Assembly: GCA_035264765.1 (NCBI GenBank)
Contig: DATFPQ010000078.1
Location: 1 to 35,321 of the forward strand
Direction: 5' to 3'
DNA length: 35,321 bases
DNA from: DATFPQ01 sp035264765
GTDB lineage: Bacteria > Actinomycetota > Actinomycetes > Actinomycetales > Angustibacteraceae
The notes under the pieces were generated by a model. It was not told where the DNA came from. It saw nothing but the letters and a program-made list of their open reading frames with translations, and made no database searches. The position numbers and the translations under genes are program-made. The first letter of the stretch is position 1; every line of letters starts with the position of its first letter. This document shows positions 8,147-16,505 of this stretch, piece by piece.

Positions 8147-9174
8147 GGCGACGTCGCCCCTGCCGTCTCGGCCAGCAGGGCGAACGACACCAGCCAGTGC
8201 GTCGACATGAAGTCGCCGGCGGTCACCTCCGGGAGGACCGCCGCCACCTGGACGTCGGCCGCCGTCCGCAGCCGCTCGGTGCCGGGGTCGGTCGTGGGAA
8301 GCGTGGCGGCGAGCGCGCGCAGCTGCCAGGCGCGCGACAGCGCGAGCCCGAACAGGTGCACCAGGTGGCCGTCCGTCCGGTCCACGACCTTGGGCACCTC
8401 GAGCAGCTCAGGCCGTCCGCCCCCCACCAGGTCCGGTAGGAACGCGCGCCACCAGGAGTCGAAGTCCGCCGCCGGCAGCACCCGGCGCATCAGCTCCACC
8501 TCGCACAGCGCGGGCGACAGGAAGTCGCTCCCCGAAGGCTCCCAGCGCGTGGCGTAGTCGACGTCGGAGCCGAACCACTCCAAGGCCCTGCGGCGCAACG
8601 CCTCGACGACGTCCTCGCGGCCCAGCGCGGCGTAGGCCTCCAGGAGCAGCGTCATGGCGAACGCGGTGTTGGCGTGGACGCCGTGCCGCACCGGGTAGAC
8701 CTGCCGCGGCAGCCACGCCACCACGAGCTCGGCTACCGCGTCGGCCACCGGGGCGAGCGCCGCGGACCAGCGACTTGCGTCCTCGCCGGAGAGCCCGCCC
8801 GTGGCCGCGGCCAGCTCGGCGACCCAGGCCCAGCCGTACGGCCGCTCGAACGAGGGGTGAGCGCGAAGGTAGTCGGCCTCGATCCGCAGGCCCGCGGGAG
8901 TCAGCCGCTCGTCCAGCAGCGCCCGGGCCGCGGCGTCGGTCCCGTTGGAGCGCAGCGCGTCCGGAGCCAGCGTCAGCAGACGCACCAGCGACCACTGCAT
9001 GTGTGCGCTGGAGTGCCAGTCCAGCGAGCCGTGGAACGCGGGATGGAGCCGCTCCGGGGTGACGTCGACGTCCTCGGCACTGAGCGACATGTGCTGCGTG
9101 GCGTACGGGTACGGCGTCCGCAGCACTCGTACGGCGATGTCGGCCCACGCCGCCGCGTGTTCCTTGACGGTCAT
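8143..9174 (-). CDS. DUF2891 family protein
   Basis: 343 residues of the DUF2891 family, whose function is unknown. Family landmarks are HPAFHGSLDWHSSAHMQW near 44-61, the EADYLRAHPSFERPYGWAW stretch, GVHANTAFAMTLLLEAY, and WEPSGSDFLSPALCEVELM. The all-alpha pattern with conserved His, Trp and Asp resembles alpha/alpha-toroid sugar enzymes, but that is only an impression. ATG 9174 has GAGGAG eight bases upstream. The stop overlaps that of the EAL gene, so the two converge tail to tail. Upstream it diverges from pxpA across 112 bases, so shared control is possible but not shown. Confidence 0.85.
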   Translation of the reverse strand: MTVKEHAAAWADIAVRVLRTPYPYATQHMSLSAEDVDVTPERLHPAFHGSLDWHSSAHMQWSLVRLLTLAPDALRSNGTDAAARALLDERLTPAGLRIEADYLRAHPSFERPYGWAWVAELAAATGGLSGEDASRWSAALAPVADAVAELVVAWLPRQVYPVRHGVHANTAFAMTLLLEAYAALGREDVVEALRRRALEWFGSDVDYATRWEPSGSDFLSPALCEVELMRRVLPAADFDSWWRAFLPDLVGGGRPELLEVPKVVDRTDGHLVHLFGLALSRAWQLRALAATLPTTDPGTERLRTAADVQVAAVLPEVTAGDFMSTHWLVSFALLAETAGATSP

Positions 9175-9274
9175 GTCATCTGCTCCTCACGAGGCGAAGA
9201 CGGTCGCTGGATGCCGTGGAACTGTTGCAATCATCTGCTGACGTTCTCTCGGGCGCACCGGGGGAGCCGCGCAC

Positions 9275-9280
9275 TACCGT
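9275..9280 (+). promoter_or_regulatory. -10 element of pxpABC, likely leaderless
   Basis: TACCGT lies 6 nt before GTG 9287. The nearest purine-rich stretch (GGGGGAG) is about 20 nt from the start, too far for a ribosome site, which supports leaderless initiation. Confidence 0.5.
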
Positions 9281-9286
9281 GTTCGC

Positions 9287-10087
9287 GTGAGGGACGCACC
9301 GTCTGCCCGGATCGACCTGAACGCCGACCTCGGGGAGTCATTCGGGACCTGGGTGCTCGGGGACGACGCCGCGGTGCTGGAGGTCGTCACCAGTGCGAAC
9401 GTCGCGTGCGGCTTCCACGCCGGCGACCCCACGACCCTGCGGCGAACCTGCGTGGAGGCGGTGTCGCGTGGCGTCGTGGTCGGCGCCCAGGTGGGGTACC
9501 GCGACCTGGCCGGCTTCGGCCGCCGGTTCATCGATATGGCACCGGAGGACCTCGAGGCCGACGTGCTGTACCAGATCGGCGCCCTCGACGGCCTCGCCCG
9601 GGTGGCAGGCGACCGGGTGCGCTACGTCAAGCCGCACGGCGCCCTCTACAACGCCGTGGTGCACCACGAGGCCCAGGCCGCGGCGGTGGTCGCCGCCGTG
9701 ACGGCGTACGACCCGGGCCTACCGGTCCTGGGCCTTCCGGGATCCGCGGTGCTGCGGCTGGCCGCCGACGCCGGCCTGACCACGGTCGCGGAGGCGTTCG
9801 CCGACCGCGCCTACACGCCGCAGGGCACGCTGGTCAGCCGCCGGGACCCCGGTGCCGTGCTGCACCATCCCGAGCAGGTGGCCGAGCGGGTGGTCCGGAT
9901 GGTGACCACGGGCGAGGTCGAGGCGGTGGACGGCTCCGCGGTCCGGCTGGACGTCGCGACGGTGTGCCTGCACGGCGACACGCCCGGCGCGGTGGCCCTC
10001 GCCCGAGCGGTGCGGGACGCGCTGGAGGCGGCCGGCGTCGACGTGGCGCCGTTCGTCCGGACGGGCACCGTGACGGGCCCGGCCTGA
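9287..10087 (+). CDS. pxpA: 5-oxoprolinase subunit A (LamB/YcsF family)
   Basis: 266 residues. Starts with the family signature IDLNADLGESFG and continues with NVACGFHAGDP, a short GYRDLAGFGRR and VKPHGALYN, all diagnostic of PxpA (YcsF). With PxpB and PxpC it forms the ATP-dependent 5-oxoprolinase that opens pyroglutamate to glutamate, repairing a spontaneous damage product of glutamine; it is cytoplasmic. GTG 9287 is the first start before the conserved N-terminus. The stop is one base before the pxpB start, so translation is coupled. The transporter gene often seen in such operons is absent here. Confidence 0.95.
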   Translation: MRDAPSARIDLNADLGESFGTWVLGDDAAVLEVVTSANVACGFHAGDPTTLRRTCVEAVSRGVVVGAQVGYRDLAGFGRRFIDMAPEDLEADVLYQIGALDGLARVAGDRVRYVKPHGALYNAVVHHEAQAAAVVAAVTAYDPGLPVLGLPGSAVLRLAADAGLTTVAEAFADRAYTPQGTLVSRRDPGAVLHHPEQVAERVVRMVTTGEVEAVDGSAVRLDVATVCLHGDTPGAVALARAVRDALEAAGVDVAPFVRTGTVTGPA

Positions 10088-10088
10088 C

Positions 10089-10715
10089 GTGCGGGTCCAC
10101 CCGATGGGCGACGAGGCCCTGCTGGTCGACCTCGACGAGGGGGTCTCCCCCGCCGCGTTCGGCGCGGCGATCCAGGCGGCCGGCTGGGCGTCGGTGGTCG
10201 AGGTGGTGCCGGCGGCGGCCACGGTCCTCGTCCGCACCGCACCGGGCGCGGACCTTCCCGCGCTCACCCGGCTGGTGACGGAGCACGCGGCGCACGTGCA
10301 GGAGCACGGTGCCGCGACCGAGGAGGAGCTGCTCGACGTCCCCGTGATCTACGACGGTGAGGACCTCGCCGAGGTCGCCGAGCTCACCGGCCTCTCGGTC
10401 GGGGACGTCGTCGCCGTCCACACCGGCCAGGTCTGGACGGTGGCGTTCTGCGGCTTCGCGCCCGGGTTCGGCTACCTGCGCGGCGAGGACGACCGCCTGC
10501 ACGTTCCCCGCAGGTCCACCCCGCGCACCCGGGTGCCGGCGGGCGCGGTGGCGCTCGCCGGCGAGTTCACCGGCGTCTACCCCAGGCCCTCCCCCGGCGG
10601 GTGGCAGCTTCTCGGCCGCACGGACCTGCCGGTGTGGGACCTGGCCCGGCAGCCGCCGGCGCTGCTGCGTCCCGGCGTCCGGGTGCGCTTCGTCGACGTT
10701 CTGCAGACGTCATGA
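10089..10715 (+). CDS. pxpB: 5-oxoprolinase subunit B
   Basis: 208 residues, PxpB (KipI) family. The N-terminal part carries the typical G-D-x-A-L-L-V start (MGDEALLVDLDEGV). The C-terminal cyclophilin-like part has VAFCGFAPGFGYL, the conserved PRRSTPRTRVPAGAVALAG and the YPRPSPGGWQLLGRT turn. It partners PxpC to activate pyroglutamate. Start GTG 10089 follows the pxpA stop by one base, and its end overlaps pxpC by four bases (ATGA). In Bacillus the related KipI inhibits kinase KinA, but the operon context here supports the oxoprolinase role. Confidence 0.95.
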   Translation: MRVHPMGDEALLVDLDEGVSPAAFGAAIQAAGWASVVEVVPAAATVLVRTAPGADLPALTRLVTEHAAHVQEHGAATEEELLDVPVIYDGEDLAEVAELTGLSVGDVVAVHTGQVWTVAFCGFAPGFGYLRGEDDRLHVPRRSTPRTRVPAGAVALAGEFTGVYPRPSPGGWQLLGRTDLPVWDLARQPPALLRPGVRVRFVDVLQTS

Positions 10716-11593
10716 CCGGTCGGACGCCGGCGCTGGAGGTGCTGACGCCCGGCCCGCTGTCGACGGTGCAGGACCTCGGCCGGCCGGGGTGGGCCGCCCT
10801 CGGGGTCGGGCGATCCGGGGCCGCCGACCGCGGCGCGCTGCGGCTGGCGAACCGGCTGGTGGGGAACCCCGAGGACGCGGCCGCGGTCGAGACGACGCTG
10901 GGCGGGCTGGGCGTTCTGGCATCGGTCGACCTCGTCGTCGCGGTGACCGGCGCTGCGCCGCCGCTGCGGGTCGGGGGCCGGCCGCGGAACACGCACGCGG
11001 CCGTGCTGGTGCCGGCCGGCGAGCGGGTGGAGCTGGGCACCCCGGCGACGGGGTTGCGCAGCTACCTCGCCGTCCGCGGCGGCCTGCAGGTCGAGCCGGT
11101 GCTCGGCAGCCGGTCGGCCGACCTGCTCTCCGGTCTCGGCCCCTCCCCGCTGCGCCCGGGCGACCGGCTCCCCGTGGGACCACCGCCTGCCGCTCCCATC
11201 CCGGTCGTCGACGTGGCGGCCGCGACCGCGCCGACCGGGGACGACGTCGTGGTCCGCGCGGTCGCCGGGCCCCGCGCGGACTGGTTCGCAGCGACCGCCC
11301 TCGGCGTGCTCACCACGACCCGGTGGCGGGCGAGCGGGGACAGCGACCGGGTCGGCGTGCGGCTCGAGGGCGGCCGGCTGGACCGAACCCGCACCGACGA
11401 GCTCCCCAGCGAGGGCATGGTTCCCGGCGCCCTGCAGGTGCCGCCGTCCGGCGAGCCGGTGCTCCTGCTCGCCGACGCGCCGAGCACCGGGGGCTACCCG
11501 GTCGTGGCGGTCCTGCTCGCCGCGGACGTCGACCGGGCCGCCCAGCTGCGACCCGGTCAGGGCCTGCGGATCCGGCTGACCGAGGTCAGCTGA
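10712..11593 (+). CDS. pxpC: 5-oxoprolinase subunit C (biotin-dependent carboxylase-like family)
   Basis: 293 residues, PxpC (KipA, AHS2) family. The start LEVLTPGPLSTVQDLGRPGW is the strongest signature. YLAVRGGLQVEPVLGSRSADL, the SDRVGVRLEG segment and the late TGGYPVVAVLLAADVDRAAQL also match. ATG 10712 overlaps the pxpB stop (ATGA) and is chosen over a longer frame that would lie inside pxpB. The last eight bases overlap the stop end of the convergent TetR gene. Confidence 0.95.
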   Translation: MTGRTPALEVLTPGPLSTVQDLGRPGWAALGVGRSGAADRGALRLANRLVGNPEDAAAVETTLGGLGVLASVDLVVAVTGAAPPLRVGGRPRNTHAAVLVPAGERVELGTPATGLRSYLAVRGGLQVEPVLGSRSADLLSGLGPSPLRPGDRLPVGPPPAAPIPVVDVAAATAPTGDDVVVRAVAGPRADWFAATALGVLTTTRWRASGDSDRVGVRLEGGRLDRTRTDELPSEGMVPGALQVPPSGEPVLLLADAPSTGGYPVVAVLLAADVDRAAQLRPGQGLRIRLTEVS

Positions 11594-12365
11594 GCGTCAG
11601 CTCGAGCCGCTGCAGCAGGCTTTCCAGGGACATCTCGAACTCCGCTTGCGCATCGTCCTGCGACAGCCGCTCCTCGAGCCGGCGCAACTGCGGGAACTCC
11701 GCCAGACGCTCGTCGCTCCCGTTCCTGCCCCGCTCCGTGCCGGCTTCCTCGACGTCGTTCCCGTCGTCCTCGGACGTCGGCTCGGCCAGCGGCTCCTCCG
11801 CGGGAGCGGTCGCGGCGCCCAGGGCCGAGACCTCCAGCAGCAGGTGCCCGAGCAGGAAGCTGGAGAAGGCCCGGTAGGCCGCGACTGCGGCGTCGTCGCT
11901 GAACCCGCGCTCGATCAGGGCCTCGAGGAACGCCTCGACGAGGGTGAGGCTGCGCAGCGGCGGACGCAGCCACGGGGCGTCGGGGTGCCGGGTGGCCACG
12001 AGCGGGAAGACCTTGGGGTGAGCAAGGGCGATGTCGCGCACCCCGTGCGCGAGACGCTGCAGGTACGCCTGCCAACCATCGGTGGGCAGCAGCCGAAGGT
12101 GCGGATCGACGTCCAGCCCCACCAGGGTCTGCTGCACCATCGCGTCCAGGAGGTCCTCGCGGCCGTCGACATACCGGTACAGGGACATCGCCTCCACGCC
12201 GAGCCGCTGCCCGAGCCGGCGCATCGTGAGCTCCTGCAGGCTGTGCTCGTCGACGAAGGTGACCGCCTCGCCGATGATGCGCTGTCGGTCGAGTGGCCCC
12301 CGCGCCGTGGAGGGTCCGCCGTGGCTGCGGACCACGCTCAGGCGTGTGTCGTCGATGGCGATCAC
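11586..12365 (-). CDS. TetR/AcrR family transcriptional regulator
   Basis: 259 residues. The helix-turn-helix is near 28-72 (GEAVTFVDEHSLQELTMRRLGQRLGVEAMSLYRYVDGREDLLDAM), with the SLYRYV recognition helix. The C-terminal ligand region resembles the tetracycline-repressor C-domain class (PHLRLLP..GWQAYLQRLAHGVRDIALAHP, then AYRAFSSFLLGHLLLE). An acidic Glu/Asp/Arg-rich insert near 200-230 (EEPLAEPTSEDDGNDVEEAG) is unusual. The start is uncertain: GTG 12365 keeps the frame, while AGGAG overlaps this GTG. A later GTG, at the second of the paired Val residues before RSHGG, would also retain the HTH. A perfect palindrome 65 bases upstream is a candidate operator. Target genes are unknown; the PRC-barrel operon diverges from it. 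Confidence 0.85.
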   Translation of the reverse strand: MIAIDDTRLSVVRSHGGPSTARGPLDRQRIIGEAVTFVDEHSLQELTMRRLGQRLGVEAMSLYRYVDGREDLLDAMVQQTLVGLDVDPHLRLLPTDGWQAYLQRLAHGVRDIALAHPKVFPLVATRHPDAPWLRPPLRSLTLVEAFLEALIERGFSDDAAVAAYRAFSSFLLGHLLLEVSALGAATAPAEEPLAEPTSEDDGNDVEEAGTERGRNGSDERLAEFPQLRRLEERLSQDDAQAEFEMSLESLLQRLELTLS

Positions 12366-12676
12366 TCCTGTCGTAACCGGGGACAGTCTCGCACCCAGAA
12401 GCGGCGTTGGCCCCAGGTCGGTCGCATCCGTGACGCTGCGTCACCGCGGCGCGCTTCCTGTCAGCACTCGGGCCGCCCAAGTTGCGGCGAAGCGATCACC
12501 GTCAGATGGTGGGGGCCGTTCGGATCCCCCTGCTCGAGAGAAAGGGCGGAGGGACCGTCGCGGCAGCAGGCCTCGACCGCGACGATGTACGTCAGGTAAT
12601 GCTGCACGACCGACAGTCACCACAGGCGGGTCGGCACCGCGGACCGCGGAGAGCCCGCCACGACGAAGGAGCATGC
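12366..12676. other. Divergent intergenic region between TetR and PRC-barrel genes
   Basis: 311 bases without a convincing gene. It holds the perfect 7-1-7 palindrome at 12430-12444 and, at the right end, AAGGAG at 12666-12671 as the ribosome site of the PRC-barrel gene. A reading frame crosses it from 12482 but shows no protein character before 12677. No clear -35/-10 pair stands out; a stress sigma promoter could be present but I cannot place it. Confidence 0.5.
12430..12444. promoter_or_regulatory. Perfect palindrome, candidate TetR operator
   Basis: GTGACGCTGCGTCAC is a perfect 7-base inverted repeat around one base. It lies about 65 bases upstream of the TetR start in the divergent region. 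Size and position fit a TetR-family dimer site controlling the regulator, the PRC-barrel gene, or both; binding is inferred only. Confidence 0.45.
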
Positions 12677-13618
12677 ATGATCAGCGAGAACCAGATCGAT
12701 GACGTCCAGCGCGCGACCGTGTACGACAACTCCGGCGACAAGATCGGCAAGGCCGGCCAGGTCTACCTCGACGACGCGACGGGCTCCCCGAGCTGGATCA
12801 CGGTGAACACGGGCCTGTTCGGCACCTCCGAGTCGTTTGTGCCGCTGGAGAACGCCCGCTTCGACGGCAGCGACCGCGTCGACGTGGGCTACTCCAAGAG
12901 CCAGGTCAAGGACGCACCCCGGGTGGCGGCGGACGGCCACCTCGAGGTCTCTGAGGAGGCCGAGCTGTACCGCTACTACGGCCTGAGCGAAGGCACCACG
13001 ACCACCGGCGGGGCCGACTACGGCACCACCGGCGGAGCCGGCTACGCCACCACGGGCACCACGACCGAGACCAGGACCGACACGACGACCGGCACCGCCG
13101 ACTTCGACCAGACGTCGGGTGGCGCGGCGAACCTCGGCGTCGACCGAGACCGCGACCGCGACGTCGTGGGCGGCGGCGTGGACCGTGACCGTGACCGTGC
13201 GACCGTGGGGCATGACACCTCCGGCCCCACGACGGACGACGCGATGACCCGCTCGGAGGAGCGGCTCAACGTCGGCACCGAGAAGGTGCAGACCGGCCGG
13301 GCGCGGCTGCGCAAGTACGTGACCACCGAGCAGCAGACGGTCACCGTTCCGGTGAGCCGCGAGGAGGTCCGGATCGAGCGCGAGCCGATCACCGAGGGCA
13401 ACCGGGACTCCGCTCTGTCCGGCCCGGACATCTCCGAGGAGGAGCACGAGGTGACGCTCACCGAGGAGCGTCCCGTCGTCTCCAAGGAAGCCGTTCCGGT
13501 GGAGCGCGTCCGGCTGGACAAGGAGACGGTGACCGAGCAGGAGCAGGTCAGCGATGAGGTCCGCAAGGAGGAGATCGACGTCGACGGCGGCACCGAGACC
13601 ACCTCGCGCCGCGACTGA
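12677..13618 (+). CDS. PRC-barrel and DUF2382 (YsnF/AvaK) stress protein
   Basis: 313 residues. A PRC-barrel lies at 5-75 (ATVYDNSGDKIGKAGQVYLDD, then SWITVNTGLFG..FVPL). A Thr/Gly-rich linker at 105-185 contains TTGG and repeated DRDRD blocks. DUF2382 follows at about 192-305 (EERLNVGTEKVQTGRARLRKYV, TVTVPVSREEVRIEREPI). This architecture is common in actinobacterial and cyanobacterial stress- or desiccation-linked proteins of unknown biochemistry, is highly charged and probably soluble. ATG 12677 has AAGGAG five bases upstream. It heads a likely operon with the membrane protein and 65-residue protein, interrupted by a perfect hairpin after its stop. Confidence 0.9.
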   Translation: MISENQIDDVQRATVYDNSGDKIGKAGQVYLDDATGSPSWITVNTGLFGTSESFVPLENARFDGSDRVDVGYSKSQVKDAPRVAADGHLEVSEEAELYRYYGLSEGTTTTGGADYGTTGGAGYATTGTTTETRTDTTTGTADFDQTSGGAANLGVDRDRDRDVVGGGVDRDRDRATVGHDTSGPTTDDAMTRSEERLNVGTEKVQTGRARLRKYVTTEQQTVTVPVSREEVRIEREPITEGNRDSALSGPDISEEEHEVTLTEERPVVSKEAVPVERVRLDKETVTEQEQVSDEVRKEEIDVDGGTETTSRRD

Positions 13619-13631
13619 CGCAGCCTTCACC

Positions 13632-13658
13632 GCGGCCGCCCCGTCCCGGGGCGGCCGC
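13632..13658 (+). terminator. Perfect 12-bp hairpin after the PRC-barrel gene
   Basis: Arms GCGGCCGCCCCG / CGGGGCGGCCGC with a 3-base loop, 13 bases after the stop and 24 before the next start. No T-run follows. It may be a partial terminator or an mRNA-stabilising stem that makes the first gene more abundant than the two behind it. Confidence 0.65.
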
Positions 13659-13682
13659 ATCGACCAGAAGGGTTCCACTGCC

Positions 13683-14357
13683 ATGAGCACCAGCTATGGG
13701 GCCGTCCCGCCGGAGGAACGGCCCGCTCAGCACGAGCGCGCAGCGGATGCCCGCACGACCGGCGCAGGGGACCCGCACAGCGAGCCCGTCCTGGACCGGC
13801 GCAGCGTCGTGGCGCGCGAGAAGGCGGCCTTCGGCGGGGTCAAGGTCGGCTCGGCCTTCTTCGGCTGGCTGACCGCCACCGGCACCGCCGTCCTGCTCAC
13901 CGCGTTGGTGGCGGCGGCGGGGACGGCCGTCGGTGTGGCCACCGGCACCGACCCGGGGCAGGCCGCGACCCAGGCCACGCAGCAGCCGGCGACGGTGGGC
14001 TTGGTCGGTGGCATCGTGCTGCTGGCCATCCTGTTCGTCGCCTACTACTGCGGCGGCTACGTCGCCGGGCGGATGGCTCGCTTCAACGGTGCGAGGCAGG
14101 GCGTCGCGGTGTGGCTGTGGGCCCTTGTCATCGCGATCGTGGTCGCCATCCTGGGCACCGCGGCCGGCAGCAAGTACAACGTCCTCGGCCAGCTGAACAG
14201 TTTTCCGAGGATCCCCGTGAACGAGGGCACGCTCACCACCGGCGGCGTCATCGCACTGATCGCGGTGGCGTTGGCCAGCCTGGCAGGAGCGATCCTCGGG
14301 GGGCTTGCCGGGATGCGCTTCCACCGCAAGGTCGACAAGGCGGGGCTGGGGCGCTGA
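13683..14357 (+). CDS. Four-helix membrane protein of unknown function
   Basis: 224 residues. The first 45 are polar and probably cytoplasmic. Four predicted membrane helices follow at about 56-84, 104-128, 141-161 and 187-210, with a short basic tail (MRFHRKVDKAGLGR). Helix 2 ends in YYCGGYVAGRMARFNGARQG, a motif I associate with small actinobacterial membrane proteins next to stress genes. No catalytic motif is seen. ATG 13683 has AGAAGGG ten bases upstream; the longer frame overlaps the PRC-barrel gene. Its place between that gene and the 65-residue protein suggests a role in envelope or general stress, an inference from context only. Confidence 0.8.
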   Translation: MSTSYGAVPPEERPAQHERAADARTTGAGDPHSEPVLDRRSVVAREKAAFGGVKVGSAFFGWLTATGTAVLLTALVAAAGTAVGVATGTDPGQAATQATQQPATVGLVGGIVLLAILFVAYYCGGYVAGRMARFNGARQGVAVWLWALVIAIVVAILGTAAGSKYNVLGQLNSFPRIPVNEGTLTTGGVIALIAVALASLAGAILGGLAGMRFHRKVDKAGLGR

Positions 14358-14406
14358 GCGTCACGCGGACCCGCACCACGCTCGAACAACGATGGGAAGA
14401 CATCTG

Positions 14407-14604
14407 ATGCAGATCAGCAAGCAGCAGGTTCTGGAGCACCTCAAGGGGCACGGTCAGGACGACAAGGTCCAGCAGGCCGACCAGCTGCTGCCGGACACCA
14501 TCGACACCGACCAGCACGCCGACAAGCTGAGCCAGCTGGGGATCAACCCGGCCGACCTGCTGGGCGGCGCTGCCGGCGGCATCGGCGGCAAGCTCGGGCT
14601 GTAG
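14407..14604 (+). CDS. Small conserved actinobacterial protein, 65 aa
   Basis: 65 residues: an amphipathic helical N-terminal half (ISKQQVLEHLKGHGQDDKVQQADQLLPDTID) and a Gly-rich end (ADLLGGAAGGIGGKLGL). The pattern of short helices followed by an LGGxAGGIGGKLG tail resembles small proteins found near stress genes in many actinobacteria; its function is unknown to me. GGGAAG lies about eight bases before ATG 14407; an in-frame ATG at 14392 would add five residues. It is the last gene of the PRC-barrel operon and is followed by a strong terminator. Confidence 0.75.
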   Translation: MQISKQQVLEHLKGHGQDDKVQQADQLLPDTIDTDQHADKLSQLGINPADLLGGAAGGIGGKLGL

Positions 14605-14619
14605 TCCGAGGCGGCTCAC

Positions 14620-14653
14620 GCGGCGCCCGTCCCCCACCGGGGGCGGGCGCCGC
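14620..14653. terminator. Strong bidirectional hairpin
   Basis: Arms GCGGCGCCCG plus a C-run pair with a G-run plus CGGGCGCCGC (one bulged base) around a tiny loop. It sits between the converging 65-aa gene and GH15 gene and should end transcripts from both sides. Confidence 0.8.
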
Positions 14654-14681
14654 GGCGCGTGCGTCGGCTCGGAGCGCCGCC

Positions 14682-16505
14682 TTACGGGCGCTCGTGCGCC
14701 TTGTCGAGTGCGCGGTCGAGGTTGACCGCCGCGCTGATCAGCGCCAGGTGGGTGAACGCCTGCGGGAAGTTGCCGAGCGCCTCGCCCGACGTGCCGATCT
14801 CCTCGGCGAACAGCCCGACGTGGTTGGCGTAGGTCAACGCCTTCTCGAACACCGTGCGGCTCTCCCGCAGCCGTCCCGCCCGGGTCAGCGCGTCGACGTA
14901 CCAGAACGAGCAGAGGTTGAACGTCCCCTCCACGCCTTCGAGACCGTCGTGGCCGGTGGGCGCGTACCGGTGGACGAGGCTGTCCGACACCAGCGTGGAG
15001 CCGATGCAGTCGAGGGTGGACAGGAAGCGCGGGTCCGTGGGTCCGGAGAAGCCGGTCATGGACATCGTGAGGACAGACGCGTCCAGCTCGTCCGAGCCTG
15101 GATGCATGACGTACGCCCCGAGCCCCGGGCTCCAGCACTCCTCCTGCACGAACCGGTAGGCGCGGGCGCCGAGCCTCCGCCAGCGCTCGACCGGCGCGGG
15201 CAGCCCCCGGTCACGGGCCAGCCGCTGCGCCCGGTCGAACGCCACCCAGGTCATCAGCGCCGAGTAGGTGAACCGTTGTCGCGGACCGCGTACCTCCCAG
15301 ATGCCCTCGTCCGGCTCGGTCCAATGCTTGGCCAGCCAGTCGAGCCGCCGGCTCAGAACGGTCCACAGGTCGTAGGAGATCGGTACGGCTCGGTTGTAGA
15401 GGAACACCGAGTCCATCAGCTCGCCGTACACGTCGATCTGCCGCTGGCCCACCGCGTTGTTGCCGATCCGCACCGGCCTCGACCCGCGGTAGCCGTCGAG
15501 GTGGTCGAGCACGACCTCTGGGGTGTCCTCGCTCCCGTCCACGGCGTACATGATCATGAGGTCGCGCTGGTCGGACGCCGTCTCGCAGCGCTTCTGCAGC
15601 CAGTCCATGAACGCCGCTGCCTCCTCCAGGAAGCCGAGGTTCATGAGGGCGTACACCGTGAAGGCGGCGTCCCGCAGCCAGGAGAAGCGGTAGTCCCAGT
15701 TGCGTCCGCCGCGCAGCTGCTCTGGCAGCGACGTCGTCGGCGCGGCCACAAGCGCCCCCGTCGGGTGGTAGACGAGCAGCTTGAGGGCCAGCGCGGACCG
15801 GTTCACCTGCTCCCGCCACCGCCCCCGGTATCGCGACTGCCCCAGCCAGCGCTGCCAGAACTCGTGCGTCCGCTCCAGCAGCTCGTCCACCTCTCCGGGT
15901 GGGGTGGGACGCAGCTCACCGTTCCACTCCAGGGCGAAGTCCACGCTCTCGCCCTCGTCGAGGGAGAAGCGGGCGACGACGCCCGCGTCGTCGACCGTCA
16001 GCGGGACGTCGGTGCGCAGGACGTAGCGCCCGGCGACCGACGTGAACACGGCGCCCACACCGTCCACCACTTCCACGTCGTGCGGCACCAGGGCGTAGTG
16101 GAACGCGGGTTGACAGCGCATCGAGAAGGCCGGTCGGCCACGCACGGCCGTGGCTCGGCGCACCAGCAGGTCGCGGGCCGCGGCGGTGTCGCTCATCTCC
16201 GGGACCATGAAGTCCAGCACCTCGCCCACGGCGTCCGGGGTGAGGAACCGGGTGAGCAGGATGTTGGTGTCCGGCAGGTACAGCTGCCGCGGGCGCTGGG
16301 CCTCCGGACAGCCCAGGTGGAAGTAGCCGCCGAGGCGCGAGTCGAGCAGCGACGCGAACAGCGACGGCGCGTCGAACCGGCCCGGGCAGTACCAGTCGAT
16401 GGTGCCGTCGGTGCCGACCAGGGCGACCGTGCGCAGGTCGCCGACGATGGCGTGCTCCTCGATCGGCAGGTACTCGCTTGCCGCCGGGAGGCCGCTGAGG
16501 CTCAC
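14682..16505 (-). CDS. Glycoside hydrolase family 15 (trehalase/glucoamylase type)
   Basis: 607 residues. An N-terminal beta-domain begins with YLPIEEHAIVGDLRTVALVGTDGTIDWYCPGRFDAPSLFA, characteristic of the actinobacterial GH15 group. The (alpha/alpha)6 catalytic domain carries GGRNWDYRFSWLRDAAFTVYAL near 265-286. The general acid is probably Glu403 in EGIWEVRG and the base is in FAEEIG (Glu568/569). GTFNLCSFWYVDAL is also conserved. The family hydrolyses alpha-1,1 or alpha-1,4 glucosides with inversion; several mycobacterial and streptomycete relatives are trehalases, which suits an actinomycete storing trehalose. No signal peptide is seen, so it is cytoplasmic. GTG 16505 is chosen because the conserved YLPIEEHAIVGD block starts 11 residues later. 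It diverges from the helicase gene. Confidence 0.92.
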   Translation of the reverse strand: MSLSGLPAASEYLPIEEHAIVGDLRTVALVGTDGTIDWYCPGRFDAPSLFASLLDSRLGGYFHLGCPEAQRPRQLYLPDTNILLTRFLTPDAVGEVLDFMVPEMSDTAAARDLLVRRATAVRGRPAFSMRCQPAFHYALVPHDVEVVDGVGAVFTSVAGRYVLRTDVPLTVDDAGVVARFSLDEGESVDFALEWNGELRPTPPGEVDELLERTHEFWQRWLGQSRYRGRWREQVNRSALALKLLVYHPTGALVAAPTTSLPEQLRGGRNWDYRFSWLRDAAFTVYALMNLGFLEEAAAFMDWLQKRCETASDQRDLMIMYAVDGSEDTPEVVLDHLDGYRGSRPVRIGNNAVGQRQIDVYGELMDSVFLYNRAVPISYDLWTVLSRRLDWLAKHWTEPDEGIWEVRGPRQRFTYSALMTWVAFDRAQRLARDRGLPAPVERWRRLGARAYRFVQEECWSPGLGAYVMHPGSDELDASVLTMSMTGFSGPTDPRFLSTLDCIGSTLVSDSLVHRYAPTGHDGLEGVEGTFNLCSFWYVDALTRAGRLRESRTVFEKALTYANHVGLFAEEIGTSGEALGNFPQAFTHLALISAAVNLDRALDKAHERP

